64,000 bases of DNA from Callorhinus ursinus (taxonomy: Eukaryota > Chordata > Mammalia > Carnivora > Otariidae), in assembly GCF_003265705.1 (NCBI RefSeq), contig NW_020312904.1:5490940-5554939 (forward strand), written 5' to 3'. The stretch's first letter is position 1. Every line of letters starts with the position of its first letter. Below the pieces are notes generated by a model. That model did not search any database and was not told the DNA's origin. It saw only the letters and a list, made by a program, of their open reading frames with translations. Of the stretch, positions 34,601 to 45,689 are shown in pieces. A program made the translations under genes and the position numbers.

Positions 34601-34780
34601 AGCGCCTTGTCTATCAGGTCCTATTTGAATGAAGCAAGCATTTTACGTGAATTAACTCCTGGAAAGCTCCAGCCCAGAAAGGTGGGGTGCACTGCGGTCA
34701 ACCCAGAGGTTAAGTAACTTGTCTAAGATCCCACAGCTCGTAAGTGGCGGACGCAGGCGAGCAGGACCCTGAGACTGTAT
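34600..34780 (-). repeat. MIR relic
   Basis: CATTTTACGTGAATTAACTCC, AGGTTAAGTAACTTGTCTAAG, ATCCCACAGCTCGTAAGTGG: minus-strand MIR. Confidence 0.75.
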
Positions 34781-34934
34781 GGACGGGTGCACGGGAAGGT
34801 GTGTGGGATGAGGGGTGAGGCAGGGAACAGCAAAATCCTCGCCTTCCGGAGGGAGAAGCCAGCCACCAAGGCTGACAGCTACAAAAATCAACCTGCAGCC
34901 CCAGAGGTACGGAGGTGAACGCCGAAATAATAAA

Positions 34935-35078
34935 GGAGGTGAGACAGTTGCCTCTGGGAGGGCATGTGGGAGAGTGGGGGGACAGAGGCAGGGAACTTGT
35001 TTTTCTTAGCAAACCTTGTAGAACTACTTGCCTGTATAAGTTTGATCAAAATAAAAGCTAAAAATAAAGAAGAGGAAT
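34935..35078 (+). mobile_element. Old L1 3' end fragment
   Basis: CTCTGGGAGGGCATGTGGGAG, GGGGGACAGAGGCAGGGAAC, TTGCCTGTATAAGTTTGATC and AAAATAAAAGC follow the order of L1M tails. Confidence 0.55.
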
Positions 35079-35084
35079 AAACAA

Positions 35085-35205
35085 CGTCTCCCTGATCCTA
35101 GACAGAGCGGCAAGCCGGGGCGGGGCCTGGGGCGGGATCTCCCTGATCCTAGACCGAGCGGCCCTCCGGGGCGGGGTCTGGGGCGGGGCCTGGGGCGGGA
35201 ATCGT
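35085..35205. repeat. GC-box tandem repeat
   Basis: Two copies of a roughly 52-bp unit beginning TCTCCCTGATCCTAGAC(A/C)GAGCGGC and each ending in GGGGCGGGG(C/T)CTGGGGCGGGA. Together they carry at least five Sp1-type GGGGCGGG boxes and G-quadruplex-type runs. It sits right after an L1 tail. Confidence 0.85.
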
Positions 35206-35389
35206 CCCTGTCTTTCTCGGTTCCCCCGTGACTCTGCCGGTGACCGGGTAGCCGCCCCTCTGGCCCTCCAGCATCATCAGGACCATTTCCCCCCATGCGT
35301 TAATGGCCCCAGATTGGATGAAGATCCTGGCAGGGAATGGCCTGCTGAGACCCCATCTGCATCGACCTTCCAGCTCATTCAGGGACTGC

Positions 35390-35545
35390 TGGTCAATTGC
35401 TAATATATCTATGTCAGTTGCTAATGAGGAAGCCTCCCAGGGATGCTAGGCCTGGCCCCTCATCTCAGAACCCAGATCCCTAAGCCCTGCTGCCAAGGGC
35501 TGTCACCACACACGCTAATGACGCGGGCATAGGCTGGTATCAGCT
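35390..35545. promoter_or_regulatory. Candidate regulatory element with repeated GCTAAT motif
   Basis: Three homeodomain-like words within 130 bp: TTGCTAATATATC (about 35397), TTGCTAATGAGG (about 35418) and CACGCTAATGACG (about 35511). The surrounding 500 bp has no repeat. Weak evidence. Confidence 0.25.
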
Positions 35546-36039
35546 CCGGGCCCTCAAGAGACTCTCCCAGCACCTGAGGTCACAGAGACAAAGTCAAATC
35601 CATCCGGGGACTGCCGCAGATATGCGGGGACCTCATCCCATCTCACGCCCCCACTCCAGCCCAGATGGGGCTCCCTGCCCGCTTCTCTGATGCCCCACAC
35701 TGACTCACAATTGTGGGTGGCAGCTTTCACTGAAGACTCCCAGGTGACAGGCCCCTGATCATTTGAGGCTGAGGATTGGATGCAGGCTGCACACGCATCC
35801 CCACTCTCTTCCTGTTTGTGTCAAACTCAACAATCAAAGTTGCTGCTGACCAGACAAATCCTTTCCTGGGGTGGGGCGGGGGACTTCAGATCCTAAAGGA
35901 ACACTTTAGTTCCCTGAGAACTATGACAGCCATGTGTCATCTGGTCTGTCCCCTAGCCCCCCAGCCCAGGCGGACCCTCCGCTGGTGGAATTAATGGTTC
36001 TTGCTTATTTCATGTTCTTGTGGGGCCAAATGAATCACG

Positions 36040-36490
36040 CAGGCTGGGGTATTTTGGGAAATAGAAGGGTGAGAAATCCAAAGAATATTTTGAGAAACAC
36101 AAGCAATCAGCCCTCTCGGATGCTAGCATTGATGATTAAGCCCTGGATTAAATTGCAGAGCAAGCATGGATGGGGGACAGAATGGGGAGCCGAGAAGCCT
36201 TCTCACATAAAAGAATTTAATATTCGATTGCGTTGTCTTTGGGAGACAAGGAACCATGAAGGAGCAGCACAGAAAAAAACCAGCTTAGACTCATGCTTCC
36301 CATCTTTCACACATGCTGAAAATAGAAATGGCTTATAAAGCAAATCAAATCTTAGGAGGACTGGCCAAAAATATAAGTGAATATTGACCACATCTCTGGA
36401 GGGATGGGATGTTTCCAAGCTTTAAAATTTTTAAGATTTTTTTAAAAGGAAAAGGAGAACAGCATTGACTATATTTTTAAAAAATGGGGG
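36040..36490. repeat. Direct repeat unit X, copy 1
   Basis: ATAAAGCAAATCAAATC, CTGGCCAAAAATATAAGTGA, ATATTGACCA and CTCTGGAGGGATG at 36337-36410 recur at 37397-37462. Weaker similarity extends across about 450 bp in the same order. Family not identified. Confidence 0.65.
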
Positions 36491-36559
36491 GCGAATAGAC
36501 AGGGAGAAAAACAGACTGACAATCGAATGAATGGCAAAGGGTTAATAAAAATAATCTAT

Positions 36560-37135
36560 AATAAAACTATGCTCATTAATAAGAAAACCCTTAAACCAAC
36601 TAGGTTTTTATTTTCTTTTATTTTGTGGAACTTGACAAAATGATACCAAATTTCATCTGGAAAAATAAACATGTGAGACTAGCCAGGGAAATTCTAAGGA
36701 AAAACAAAAGTAATGAAGCAGGACTGGCTTTACCAGATGTTAAAACATATTATGAAAGTACAATAATTTTTTTAAAGTTTAGTACTGGAAAAGAACTAGA
36801 CGCCCAGTCCAGCCCAGAGAACAGAAATCTGTGGAAATGTATGTGGGAAGTCAGCACGTGGGGAGAAAAAAAGGAGTCATTTCATATCAGAGAGAAGAGG
36901 TGTATTAGTCAAAGCAGGGCATTGAGATAACTGGTAGTGGGCCATCTGGAAAAATTAAGTTGAATCCCTACCTCACCCCTTATACCAAAATAAATTCCAG
37001 ATGGATCCAAGATTTAAACCACAAAGAAATCAAACCATAAAAACTCTAAAAGAAAACACAGGTGAAGTTATTTATAATCTTAGGGGGGAAAGATCTTTCT
37101 AAGCAGGATACCTGGAGGCCATAATAAAATTCATT
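36560..37135 (+). mobile_element. Old L1 (L1ME-type) ORF2 end and 3' UTR
   Basis: A 101-codon broken frame at 36625-36930 reads like the L1 ORF2 C-terminal part (MIPNFIWKNKHVRLAREIL, then GLALPDVKTYYE). It is followed by the 3' UTR phrases AAATTCCAGATGGATCC, CCATAAAAACTCTAAAAG and GATCTTTCTAAGCAGGATACC. Interrupted at about 37135 by unit X. Confidence 0.85.
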
Positions 37136-37139
37136 TGAG

Positions 37140-37740
37140 GAAACAAATGAGGGAGAAATCCAAAGATTATCTGCAAAAAGACAAGGGTACGCCCTCCCCA
37201 ATATGAAAATGCATGATTAATGGAGAACAGAAATGTCTTTCCTACATAAAACTAGCTCAAACCATGACAACACTGTCTTCTCCAGCTAATGAGCAATGGA
37301 AGGAGTGTTGAATAAAGACAATTGGGAGACCATGTAAGGGAAAATATAAGTTTAAACCCATTTTCACATAGACTGATGAATAAATTATCTATAAAGCAAA
37401 TCAAATCCTCAAAAGCCTGGCCAAAAATATAAGTGAATATTGACCAGCTCTCTGGAGGGATGAGAACCTCCCAGGCTTCAAAATGATTGAAGAAATCAAA
37501 AAAGGGGAGGGCGCCTGGGTGGCTCAGTCGGTTAAGCGACTGCCTTCGGCTCAGGTCATGATCCTGGAGTCCCGGAATTGAGTCCTGCATTGGGCTCCCT
37601 GCTCAGCGGGGAGTCTGCTTCTCCCTCTGACCCTCTTCCCTCTCGTGCTCTCTCTCTCTCATTCTCTCTCTCTCAAATAAATAAATTTTAAAAAAGGGGG
37701 GAAGGAGAACTGATACAACTATTTTTTTAAAATATCTTCT
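37140..37740. repeat. Direct repeat unit X, copy 2, with SINE inside
   Basis: Second copy of unit X, lying inside the L1ME 3' UTR, so it inserted into the L1. About 80% like copy 1 in the best part. Split by a SINE at 37510. Confidence 0.6.
37510..37692 (+). mobile_element. SINEC copy, arctoid-like variant
   Basis: GCGCCTGGGTGGCTCAGTCGG head, CTCTGACCCTCTTCCCTCTCG middle, CATTCTCTCTCTCTC, AAATAAATAAATT tail. TSD around AAAAAAGGGGAGG. Confidence 0.95.
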
Positions 37741-37744
37741 GTAC

Positions 37745-38160
37745 CCAGAAAATCAAAGTTAAAAGAGTAAGACCACATAAAAAAATTTGAGTTTCTGAGT
37801 GAAGAAAAAAAGTATAAACAAAACCACGATGAAAGCCTACATAGGGAGTGACATTCCATGGGATTAATTGCTTTAATTTAGAAAACTCTCATACCAGTGA
37901 GGAAAAGACTCAAAACCTAATAGGAAAAGGGGCAAAAGCTGTATATGAAAAGGAAATGCCCAGAAAAAGGATTTAAAATGAGCAACAGCTATATGGAAAA
38001 TATTCAGCCTCACTCATAATTAAGACACTGAGTGAAAATGAGAGGATGTTCTTTTTTTAACCTGTCATATTAGCCAAGACTTTAAAGTTTGAAAATACCC
38101 AAGCTTCTGAAGAAATACACATTCTCAAACACTGTTAGTGGAGATACAAATTGGTCTAGT
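37745..38160 (+). mobile_element. L1ME 3' UTR continuation
   Basis: Resumes the element of 36560: AAATCAAAGTTAAAAG, ACCTAATAGGAAAAGGGGC, CATATTAGCCAAGAC and AACACTGTTAGTGGAGATAC. Confidence 0.8.
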
Positions 38161-38162
38161 CC

Positions 38163-38540
38163 ATTCCTTTTGATGACTGTACAGTACTTCACGGTTGGAC
38201 ATAGCAAAATTTATTTACCCAGTCCTCATTTATAGACATTTAGAGTTGCTGGGATTTTTCCCCAAGTTTTAGGTATAAAGAACAGGACTGTGATGAACAT
38301 CCTTGTACATACGTCTTTGTATACATTTGTGAATATATTTCTGGGAACGATTCTCAGCAACGGAATTGCTCAATGGACCTTTGCATTAAAATGTTGATAT
38401 ACATTACCAAATTGCCTTCCCACAAGGTTGCTGCAATTTATACTCTGGCCAATTGTGTGTGCCAATGCCTGTGTCCTGTACCTTCTCCAACATCAAGAAT
38501 TACAAGATTCACATTGTTTTGTTAAGTGTGTTACTAAAAA
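38163..38540 (-). mobile_element. Old L1 3' fragment, tail-to-tail with the previous one
   Basis: Reversed 3' UTR text: TTTTGATGACTGTACAGTAC, GACATTTAGAGTTGCTGGG, GTGATGAACATCCTTGTACATACG, AACGGAATTGCTCAATGG, ATTACCAAATTGCCTTCCC. Both fragments carry the same segment near ATACAAATTGG, so they are two insertions and not one twin-primed element. Confidence 0.75.
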
Positions 38541-38721
38541 AAAGATGAGAGGCACAGGATAGGAACGGATGGGTATTACCGACCGTGATATAAATGTAAG
38601 AAATTTTTCTCAGTTCTGCCTTTGCCACTTACCTACCAGGATATACTTGGCATGCCCCTTCCCCACTCTGGTCCTCAGTTTCCCCATCTATAAAATAAGA
38701 GGACTGAAAGTGCCCTTTTTT

Positions 38722-38904
38722 AAGATTTTATTTATTTATTTGTCAGAGAGAGCGAGCACAAGTACGCCGAGCAGCAGGCAGAGGGAGAGGGAGAAGCAGA
38801 CTCCCCGCTTAGTAGGGAGCCCGACGTGGGACTCGATCCTAGGACCCTGGGATCATGACCTGAACTGAAGGCAGACACTCAACTGACTGAGCCACCCAGG
38901 CGCC
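38722..38904 (-). mobile_element. SINEC copy
   Basis: Tail TTTATTTATTTATTTGTCAG at left, head GAGCCACCCAGGCGCCC at right. Imperfect TSD AAAGTGCCCTTTTT and AGAGTGACCCTTTTT. Confidence 0.92.
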
Positions 38905-39209
38905 CAAGAGTGACCCTTTTTAAACCTACTCACCAAATGACAAGGAATCAATCTTACCTGCGAGGGTCTGCGGTGGCAGGGGCAGATGAGAGGCAATTTC
39001 TGTGCACGCTTCTCTCCTACACACCAGAGAGACAGTCACACGAGGGGCTCCAAAATGGCCCTGCCCAGGGAAGACCAGGCTGGGTCGCATTCCCCAGCTG
39101 TGGCCAAGGAAGATCGGGAAGCCAATTTCCACCCTGTTGGAGAAGTGGATTTTTTCTGCCAGGAGGCAGGCTGGACCCCAAGGCTGCCTTTCTTGGGGTC
39201 TCATACAGC

Positions 39210-39510
39210 ATTGATCTGGTCACAGCCCTTGCTCAGAAACCATCCATGGCTCCCCATTACCTGCAGGAGTAAAGCTAAACCCTTAGACTGATTCTAGCCT
39301 TGAGCTTCCAGGTTCCAACCCCATCTCCTTCTACGGTCTGGCCAGATACACAGTCTCCATTCCAAACAACTATGCCTTGAACATGCACCTTATCTGGTAC
39401 CTTTTCCTCCTCTGTGTTTTGTTCACCTGCGAAGTTCTCCCATCCATCTCTAAAGACTTCCTTTGCATGATTATAAGCCCTTGCACATAATCTACAGTGT
39501 GTAATCTCGT
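39210..39510 (+). repeat. L2 fragment
   Basis: TTGCTCAGAAACCATCCATGG, CTCCCCATTACCTGCAGGAG, TAAAGCTAAACCC, CTTCCAGGTTCC and GAAGTTCTCCCATCC follow the L2 3' order. Confidence 0.75.
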
Positions 39511-39954
39511 CTAAGAATCAAAGGGCATAGGGTCGACAGAGAAAATCGACAAGCCTTCACCACAGCCTTCTGGCTTGGTGACTCTTGAAGAAAAAAATAA
39601 AAGCATACCTATCCAAAGTAGGGTGTAGTGTAATGACAGTCACTATGGGTAGGTATATATGTGTGAAAAATAAGACGGAAGGAAATACAGCAGGCCCAAA
39701 CCCTCTTCTCTGGAAGTAACTCCATAACGATAAACAGGGATAGTGATGATGATGATTGTAGCTCACATTTACAGTGTATGTGTGTGATTTTCATGATGGG
39801 AGAGACAACTGCTGTTTTTAGCACATTAGAGTCAAATCGTGGTAGATGGATAATTGGTTTCATGCAGTTAAAGGCAGGTTCTGGACACAGGCGCTCGAGG
39901 TCAGACCCCTCACCCCCACCTTCCCCCGGCCAGTCCAAGCTTCCACGGCTAACT

Positions 39955-40195
39955 GGCAGCAGGGTGGCGGTTAGGAGTCTGGACCCTGGAAATCGGACTA
40001 GCCCTGCCCTTGCTGTATGCCTCTACATGGTTCCTTCCTTTGTGCCTCGGTTTCCCCATCCAGAAGATGGCCGTCACAGCAGAGTGCCCACCTCCTCCGC
40101 AGACAAGTTTGAGAATGAAATGGGACGCATGAAGAAAAATGTCGAACCCAAGGCCTGGCCCACAGTAGGTGCTCACTAAGTAGGAGCTCTGGCCC
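39955..40195 (+). repeat. MIR relic
   Basis: GTTAGGAGTCTGGACCCTGG, GTGCCTCGGTTTCCCCATCC, GAAATGGGACGCATG and CCCACAGTAGGTGCTCAC: nearly full-length MIR. Confidence 0.75.
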
Positions 40196-40329
40196 TAATG
40201 ATTATTCTTACTATTTGTTATGAATTTGTTGGGGGATGCTCAAAGGCCGCAGACAGGCAGTCCCCTCAAATAAGTACTTATTTAGAAGTCCTCTGGACGG
40301 AGGCCCAGAAAACCAGCATGTTAAAAGGA

Positions 40330-41200
40330 TAAATAGTCTCCGAGCGCGCGGACAAAGTCTGGGACGAGGGGGCGGGGACTGGGCACAGGGAAGGGTTAAG
40401 CCTCAGACAATGGGCGCCGTCTGAACTAACCAGGGCCGCTCCTTTGAGTCGTGAGAAGAGCTATTTTCTTGTTTAAAGCCTTAAAGAGCTATTAAGTTGG
40501 GCAAATCACTGGTAAAACAGCTGGAAACCTAAGTAGCAATTTAAACAGCCCCCGGCTCTTCCATCCCAAGGTGGAATCCGCGCGCCCGGGGCCCTACATT
40601 GTCTGGACTAAGGGGATTGAGCGGACCTCTCCCTCCGCCGGCTCTTTAGTGAGCAAATCCACAGTTTCTTACCCTCCTCCTCCCCTTCTCTCCCCCTTTA
40701 TTTTCCAGGGAGCAGACGGAACTCTGATTCTCCCTTCTTTCTCCCCCAGCCCCGAGTCCGCCCGCTCTTCCTTTATGCCGCAAGCAATGAAGGCCTCGCC
40801 TCGCGGAGCCCCCGCGCACCAATGGGCCCGTAAATAAAACATGTTTCATTGATCAACTTCAAAAAGTCTTCGGCGGGGCGGGGGCGGGGGTGGTCTCGGG
40901 CCCGCCGGGGAGGGGAGGGCGCGGAGGCTGCGGGGACCACGTGCACCAAGTCTGCTTCTGCCCACCCACCCCCCACCGCCCCGCCCCGGGGCACGAGGTC
41001 CCAGGCAGCTGCCTCCGCAGGAGGCCCCCACCATTCACCCTCCGCATTCAGCCTCCGCGGAGAGAAAGAAGGGCTGCGTTGCTTTAAATGTTTCATTTTA
41101 TTTTCCCTTAATCTCCCCACGAATAAAAATTGGGGCCAACCAAACAGAGCTCTGGCCTTAAAGCAAGTCCCCCACCAGGGAAATGTGGCCGCCAGCTTCC
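40330..41200. promoter_or_regulatory. GC-rich repeat-free island (candidate enhancer/CpG island)
   Basis: About 0.9 kb without repeats, CpG-rich in the middle (40580-40660, 40790-41060), some 14 kb upstream of the SCUBE1 start. It mixes GC boxes and a G-quadruplex-type run (GGCGGGGCGGGGGCGGGGG, 40872) with AT-rich factor-like words: CCGTAAATAAAACATG (40828, forkhead-like), TCATTGATCAAC (40846), GCAATTTAAACAGC (40532), CGAATAAAAATTGGGG (41119) and GGACCACGTGCACC (E-box). This checkerboard of GC islands and homeobox/forkhead words is typical of developmental enhancers. The alternative is a promoter of an unannotated RNA. Long open frames on both strands come from composition. Confidence 0.5.
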
Positions 41201-41416
41201 ACCTTCCATGGTATTCATTCCAGCAGCATCCGAGCCCCCGAGGGGGGGGCATGGGGGACCCAGTCAGGATCATGGGTGGCCGGCCCTCGGTGGACCCCGA
41301 CTGAGGGACAAGGCACTGGAGCCCACAGACAGTTGAATCCCTGTCTTCAGCAAAAACTCAGGGAGCACCTACTATGTGCTGGGAATCTCTGTTGGTTCGT
41401 TTTATTTTTACGGGTT

Positions 41417-41442
41417 TTGTTGTTGTTGTTGTTGTTGTTTTT
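41417..41442. repeat. (TTG)n microsatellite
   Basis: About eight TTG units followed by TTTTT. Confidence 0.9.
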
Positions 41443-41454
41443 AATTGCAAAAGC

Positions 41455-42080
41455 AGTGAATGCCAATTGCCAGACTAGTCCATGATACACTATGGGTACA
41501 CGGTAGAAACTAAAAGTTCCCACCGGGACCCTCCTAGCCCACTCCAGGGAGGGGAGGAAATTGATGTTAACACTCAGATGGCGGTTTTTGAGACTTCTTT
41601 ATACAAATACAGGCGCACACAAGCAGAGAGCAATTTTTGGTTGTGTTTTTGCAGACACAGCTTCACAAACCCATCCTGTTTTTAAACTTGCTTTTGTCAC
41701 AATGTAGCGGGAAGTTTTTTTCCAGAAGCTCTTCAGTGGTTGCATATTAATATTCTGTTGTGTCCGTGTCATGATTGGCTCAGCCATTTCCCTGCTGAAA
41801 GCTGTTTGGATTGTTTTCCAGTTTTCCTTGTCTATAGCAAGTACCTCTGTAGATTCCTGGGTGGGCAAATGTTGTCTCAAAAGTTGTTGCATTTTAATTT
41901 ATTTTTCCTTTTTTATAGGACCCGTGGATGAAGTTGCATTATATAGGTTAATCTTCACTCTTCAACTCCATACATTTTATGCAGGTATATATCTGCATAA
42001 TCCCACCCAGACCAAGATATGGAACACTTCTGGCACCCTCAGAAGTCTCCTTTGTGCACGCTCCCAGTCAATCCCCCAAC
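41455..42080. repeat. Old L1M-like relic
   Basis: TGGTTGCATATTAATATTCTG, GGATTGTTTTCCAGTTTTCC, AGTACCTCTGTAGATTCC and CCAAGATATGGAACACTTC, CCAGTCAATCCCCCAACCC recall reversed L1M tails. Low certainty on family and limits. Confidence 0.45.
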
Positions 42081-42539
42081 CCTAGAGGTGAGGAAGGGAG
42101 ACTTTCAAGTTTTGACAGATAAGCCCTCCATAAGTACTCCTCCAATTTACCTCCCGCAACAGTGTCCCGGACTGCCTGTCTCCCGAAAACCTCTTCAGCA
42201 CTGGATGTTATTGACCTTTGTCTTTTTACCAATCCCCTTGACCTAGATGACCCCTTTGATGGGAGTGGAGCCAGACTTCTTTTTCTCCAGCAGTACCCTC
42301 TGCTTTAGAAATTCCTCCCCCCCGCCCCCCCCACCCTCCGCTGCCCCAGCCGGTAAATTGCCAATTCACATCCTTTGCGCATTTACTCCAGTCCCTCAAG
42401 AATTCATTCTCTTGGCCACCTGGAAGCTTGGGATGGGTCTGAGCTCCTTCCCCTCCCTGCACCCAGCTTCACATTTCCAAATTCTTTACCCTGTTGGTTA
42501 AAGAAGAATTTAAGTGTCCTCCTATGTTTGCTTCCAGGT

Positions 42540-42680
42540 ACTCACCTTGCGGTGTTTTTACCCTGAAACACCTTGGAGTGTCACTTAGCCTCCCTGGGCC
42601 TCAGTTTCACCATCTGTGAAATGGGGATAGTCACACCTCGCGGCAAGGGTGTTTTGGGAATGAAGGGAGGTTGCGACCAG
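42540..42680 (+). repeat. MIR relic
   Basis: GTGTCACTTAGCCTCCCTGGG, CCTCAGTTTCACCATCTGTG, AAATGGGGATAGTCACACC: clear MIR core. Confidence 0.85.
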
Positions 42681-43254
42681 CTGGGGGTATTGAGAATTGG
42701 GTGAGTGGTAGCAGCAGGAAAGGTGACCAGCCTGAGCCTTTACCAGATTCTTCCAGCCCTTTCTCTGGTTTCAAAATGGAGCCCCCAGAATGGGATTCCT
42801 GTCGCGAAAGGGCAAGGAATGACTGGGGATCTAGAAGCTCTCGGGTCCACAGTGGTGAGGACCCCAAAGTTTACTTGAAACCAGTTTTTTCAAATCCTTG
42901 TGGTCAAAAAGGGTCTAGGCTGTTCTTCAAAGACTGTCCCGGAGAAGCTTAATAGGTGCCTCACGACTAAAATAAAGGAGGTTGGGGAATGTGGTCAAAC
43001 CAATATGAAGCACATGGGGCCAAGCAAGGGCATAGGACGTCTCTGCTGCACGATCTCCTAGAGCCCTTAATAAAGGCTTGTAGCTGGGACGATTCCCCAA
43101 GAGGACGAGATGTGTACAAAGTGAGGTCATTCCCAAGTGGATTTGACCCTGGACTCCCCAGAGTAGTGGGCTTTTGCTCTCAGAGAGAACCACCTGCAAA
43201 GAAGACTCAGGGTAGGGTTAAACAGATGCCTTGACCCTATTCACAGCAGCCCAC

Positions 43255-43800
43255 CCGGGCCAGGGGGATCTTTCTAGAACACAAATTTTCCAGGTCATTC
43301 CCTTGCCTAGAGCCCTCTCCTGGCCCCCCACCACCTTCAGGATAAAACCGGAGCTCCTGAGGAACCAGACTGTGCTCCCTTGCCCACGCCTTTTCCTCTT
43401 GGCCCGAGGAACCTATGTGCAGCTGTCTCTGTTTCTCAGGATGTTTTGCACCTGTTCCTCCACTTGGAAAGCTCTTCAGCTACCAGTCCCCTGTTGAACT
43501 CCTATTCATCTGACAAAACCCGACTTACCTCCTCTGTGAAATTTTACGCTCACACATGCCCTCCTCCCCATCCCAGCAGGCCTGCTGCTTTGACCTTAAA
43601 ACTGCACCTTTACCTTAAAACTTCACCCTGTACAGTCCTCTCTCAGAGGTAACTATTTCTCTCCCTGACTAGACTCTAACTCTAAACTCCTGCAGGACAG
43701 AAACTGTGCCAAGAGCAGTGCTCAGCATAGCCCAGCTACACTCAGCTCAGCAAGAACCGTGGGTGCTTGGTAAGTGTTTGTTGAATGGCTGATTGCATGT
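43255..43800 (+). repeat. L2, long fragment
   Basis: CACCTTCAGGATAAAACCGG, CACTTGGAAAGCTCTTCAGC, CTTACCTCCTCTGTGAAATTT, then a tail with AAACTCCTGCAGGACAGAAAC and GGTAAGTGTTTGTTGAATGG. Over 500 bp in correct L2 order. Confidence 0.85.
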
Positions 43801-44289
43801 CACTCTAACAGAATGTCACCCCCAAAAAAGCACAGTGGTTTCAGAGTACTGGTTTGATGATGTGACTTTCTTCTCACCAAGCTCTGTGGTTGATAATCCA
43901 GTACCAAAAACTCAAAAAGGAAGTTAAAGCCCAGTCACTGGTTTGGCAGGAAAGGGACAGCCAAAAATGCCACTGTCCCTCAGGATCCAGTGAGGTGACA
44001 TCCTTCAGCAAGTCCTTCCTGAGTATGGTGACAGAGGACAGCATCCCTTTTCCTCTCCCCGACACCCTAGGGGAATGGCATTCTCCCTGCTCTTCAAGGC
44101 CTAGTGTCAGTGCCACCTCTTCCCAAAAGCCCTCCAGGAGGCACACAGCAGGCTCTGGGCAGAGGTTTTTTCTTCTTCTTACTTCTCTCCTAGAGCAGAT
44201 AGATATCTGCTGTGCCCCTTCTGGCTCTGGCACCTCCTTTGGAAAACCCCCAGCCTCCTCTAGCCTGCAGTCTGGTGGGTCCATCAGGC

Positions 44290-44375
44290 AAGGCTAAGGA
44301 ATTTCCTTGAGGGCACACAGCCAGTTACGTAGTTGTGTCCACCCAGGTCTAAAACCAGTTCATGTGGCCCGTCGC
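44290..44375 (-). repeat. MIR fragment
   Basis: GGGCACACAGCCAGTTACGTAG, CACCCAGGTCTAAAACCAG: minus-strand MIR head half. Confidence 0.6.
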
Positions 44376-44649
44376 AGGAGACCTGCAATATAGCAAAGAG
44401 AAACAAGGGTAGATTTGGGGAAACAGGGCCCTCTGGGGGGAGTCTTGGCTGCTTCCTGTCAAATGCATGTGCGAGTCTCCGTCTCCAGCCTGAGCTCATC
44501 ATGAGCAGAGACCACATCTCTTCCTGTGTCCCTAGCTTCCGTCAACCTTTCTTTCCAAATGAAAGGCATCTTCCTCCATCTCTGTTGAGCGCTAGCATAA
44601 CTGAGTACCTCTTTTTTTCTCTCTAACACTTTAGGTAGGACCAGCACAG

Positions 44650-44860
44650 CCTGGGGACTGGGGGCTGGTGAGAGGGATGCTTAATTTTCTTGGACTCGGT
44701 TTCTCCGTCTGCAAAAGGGAGGATATAAAACGCCTGATCTCAGCCTTCGACCATGAGGGTCAAACAAGATTATGGGTGTGAATGAGTCTGGTAAGCTGGA
44801 AAGTCCCGCACAAACACCCACTGTCACTATCAGCAGGGCCTGCTCTGTGAGACTAGTTAC
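44650..44860 (+). repeat. MIR relic
   Basis: CTTGGACTCGGTTTCTCCGTC, TGCAAAAGGGAGGATATAAAAC and GGGTCAAACAAGATTATGGG: MIR order. Confidence 0.65.
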
Positions 44861-45689
44861 CAAAATGCTCAGCTGTCCTTGGGGGCAGAGCCAGAGAGCC
44901 CAGGTCCCCTGGTCAAGCCCTCTCAGGCCAGCTTTCTTCACTCCCCCAACATTCCTGAGAGATAAGGCTTGTCAGGCAAGAATCCCATAATGGCTCATTG
45001 TACACAGGGAGCCGCGTGGAGCCGCGTCCATCCGCAGCCTGGCGTGGGAGACCTTTATCATGGTCACACAAGCCCCTCCTCCTTTGTGTTAGGGACATTT
45101 TCGAATTGAACTAGACCAGGCCTGGGACCCGAGAAGGGCTGGCACCTGCCATTAAATAGCCACCCAGGGCAAGGGCCCCGAGGGTGGGAATGCCACCGTG
45201 GGTCTCTGGACACAGAGCCCTTGACTTCTCTTTGGACCCTAGGAGACCCACCCTGGGATGTCGCTGACCAGCACCAGTGCCTCCTGATTGTATATCACCG
45301 CTGCCACCAGTCAGCCCAAAGAAAATGTTTGAGGGGATTCCAGAGCCATTCCTACTCTCTGCGCCTCCTTTGCTGGACCACTTGCTGGGCACTGGTGTCA
45401 GAAGGCAGGGAAGGGGACTAGTGACCCCTAATTCACTCATGGGGTCCTCGCTCTGTACCAAGTATTAACGCTTCTGCTCTGTCGGAAGCCGTGAGGCCCT
45501 TGCCTGGCTTCCTGATGGTTCTGCGTCCTTGGAGGACTGTATGGTCTTGGGTTTTGAGGGTTGCTTGCAACTCAGGCAGGTAGCATCTTGGGCAGCAGCC
45601 CAGGGAAGAGTGCCGGGCAGTGACCCCAACAGGCAGAGGAGATCGAGAATATGGAGAGGGGTCCACAAGTTCAAGAAACACTGAGGAAG

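Noticed and set aside
36625..36930. 101-codon open frame as a possible gene
   Set aside because: It reads as the end of L1 ORF2 inside a decayed L1ME.
36560..38540. One twin-primed (5'-inverted) L1
   Set aside because: The + and - fragments share the same 3' UTR segment, so they must be separate insertions.
40773..41304. Open frames of 151 and 166 codons on opposite strands in the GC island
   Set aside because: They mirror each other over CpG-rich DNA and show no domain; a regulatory element is the simpler reading.
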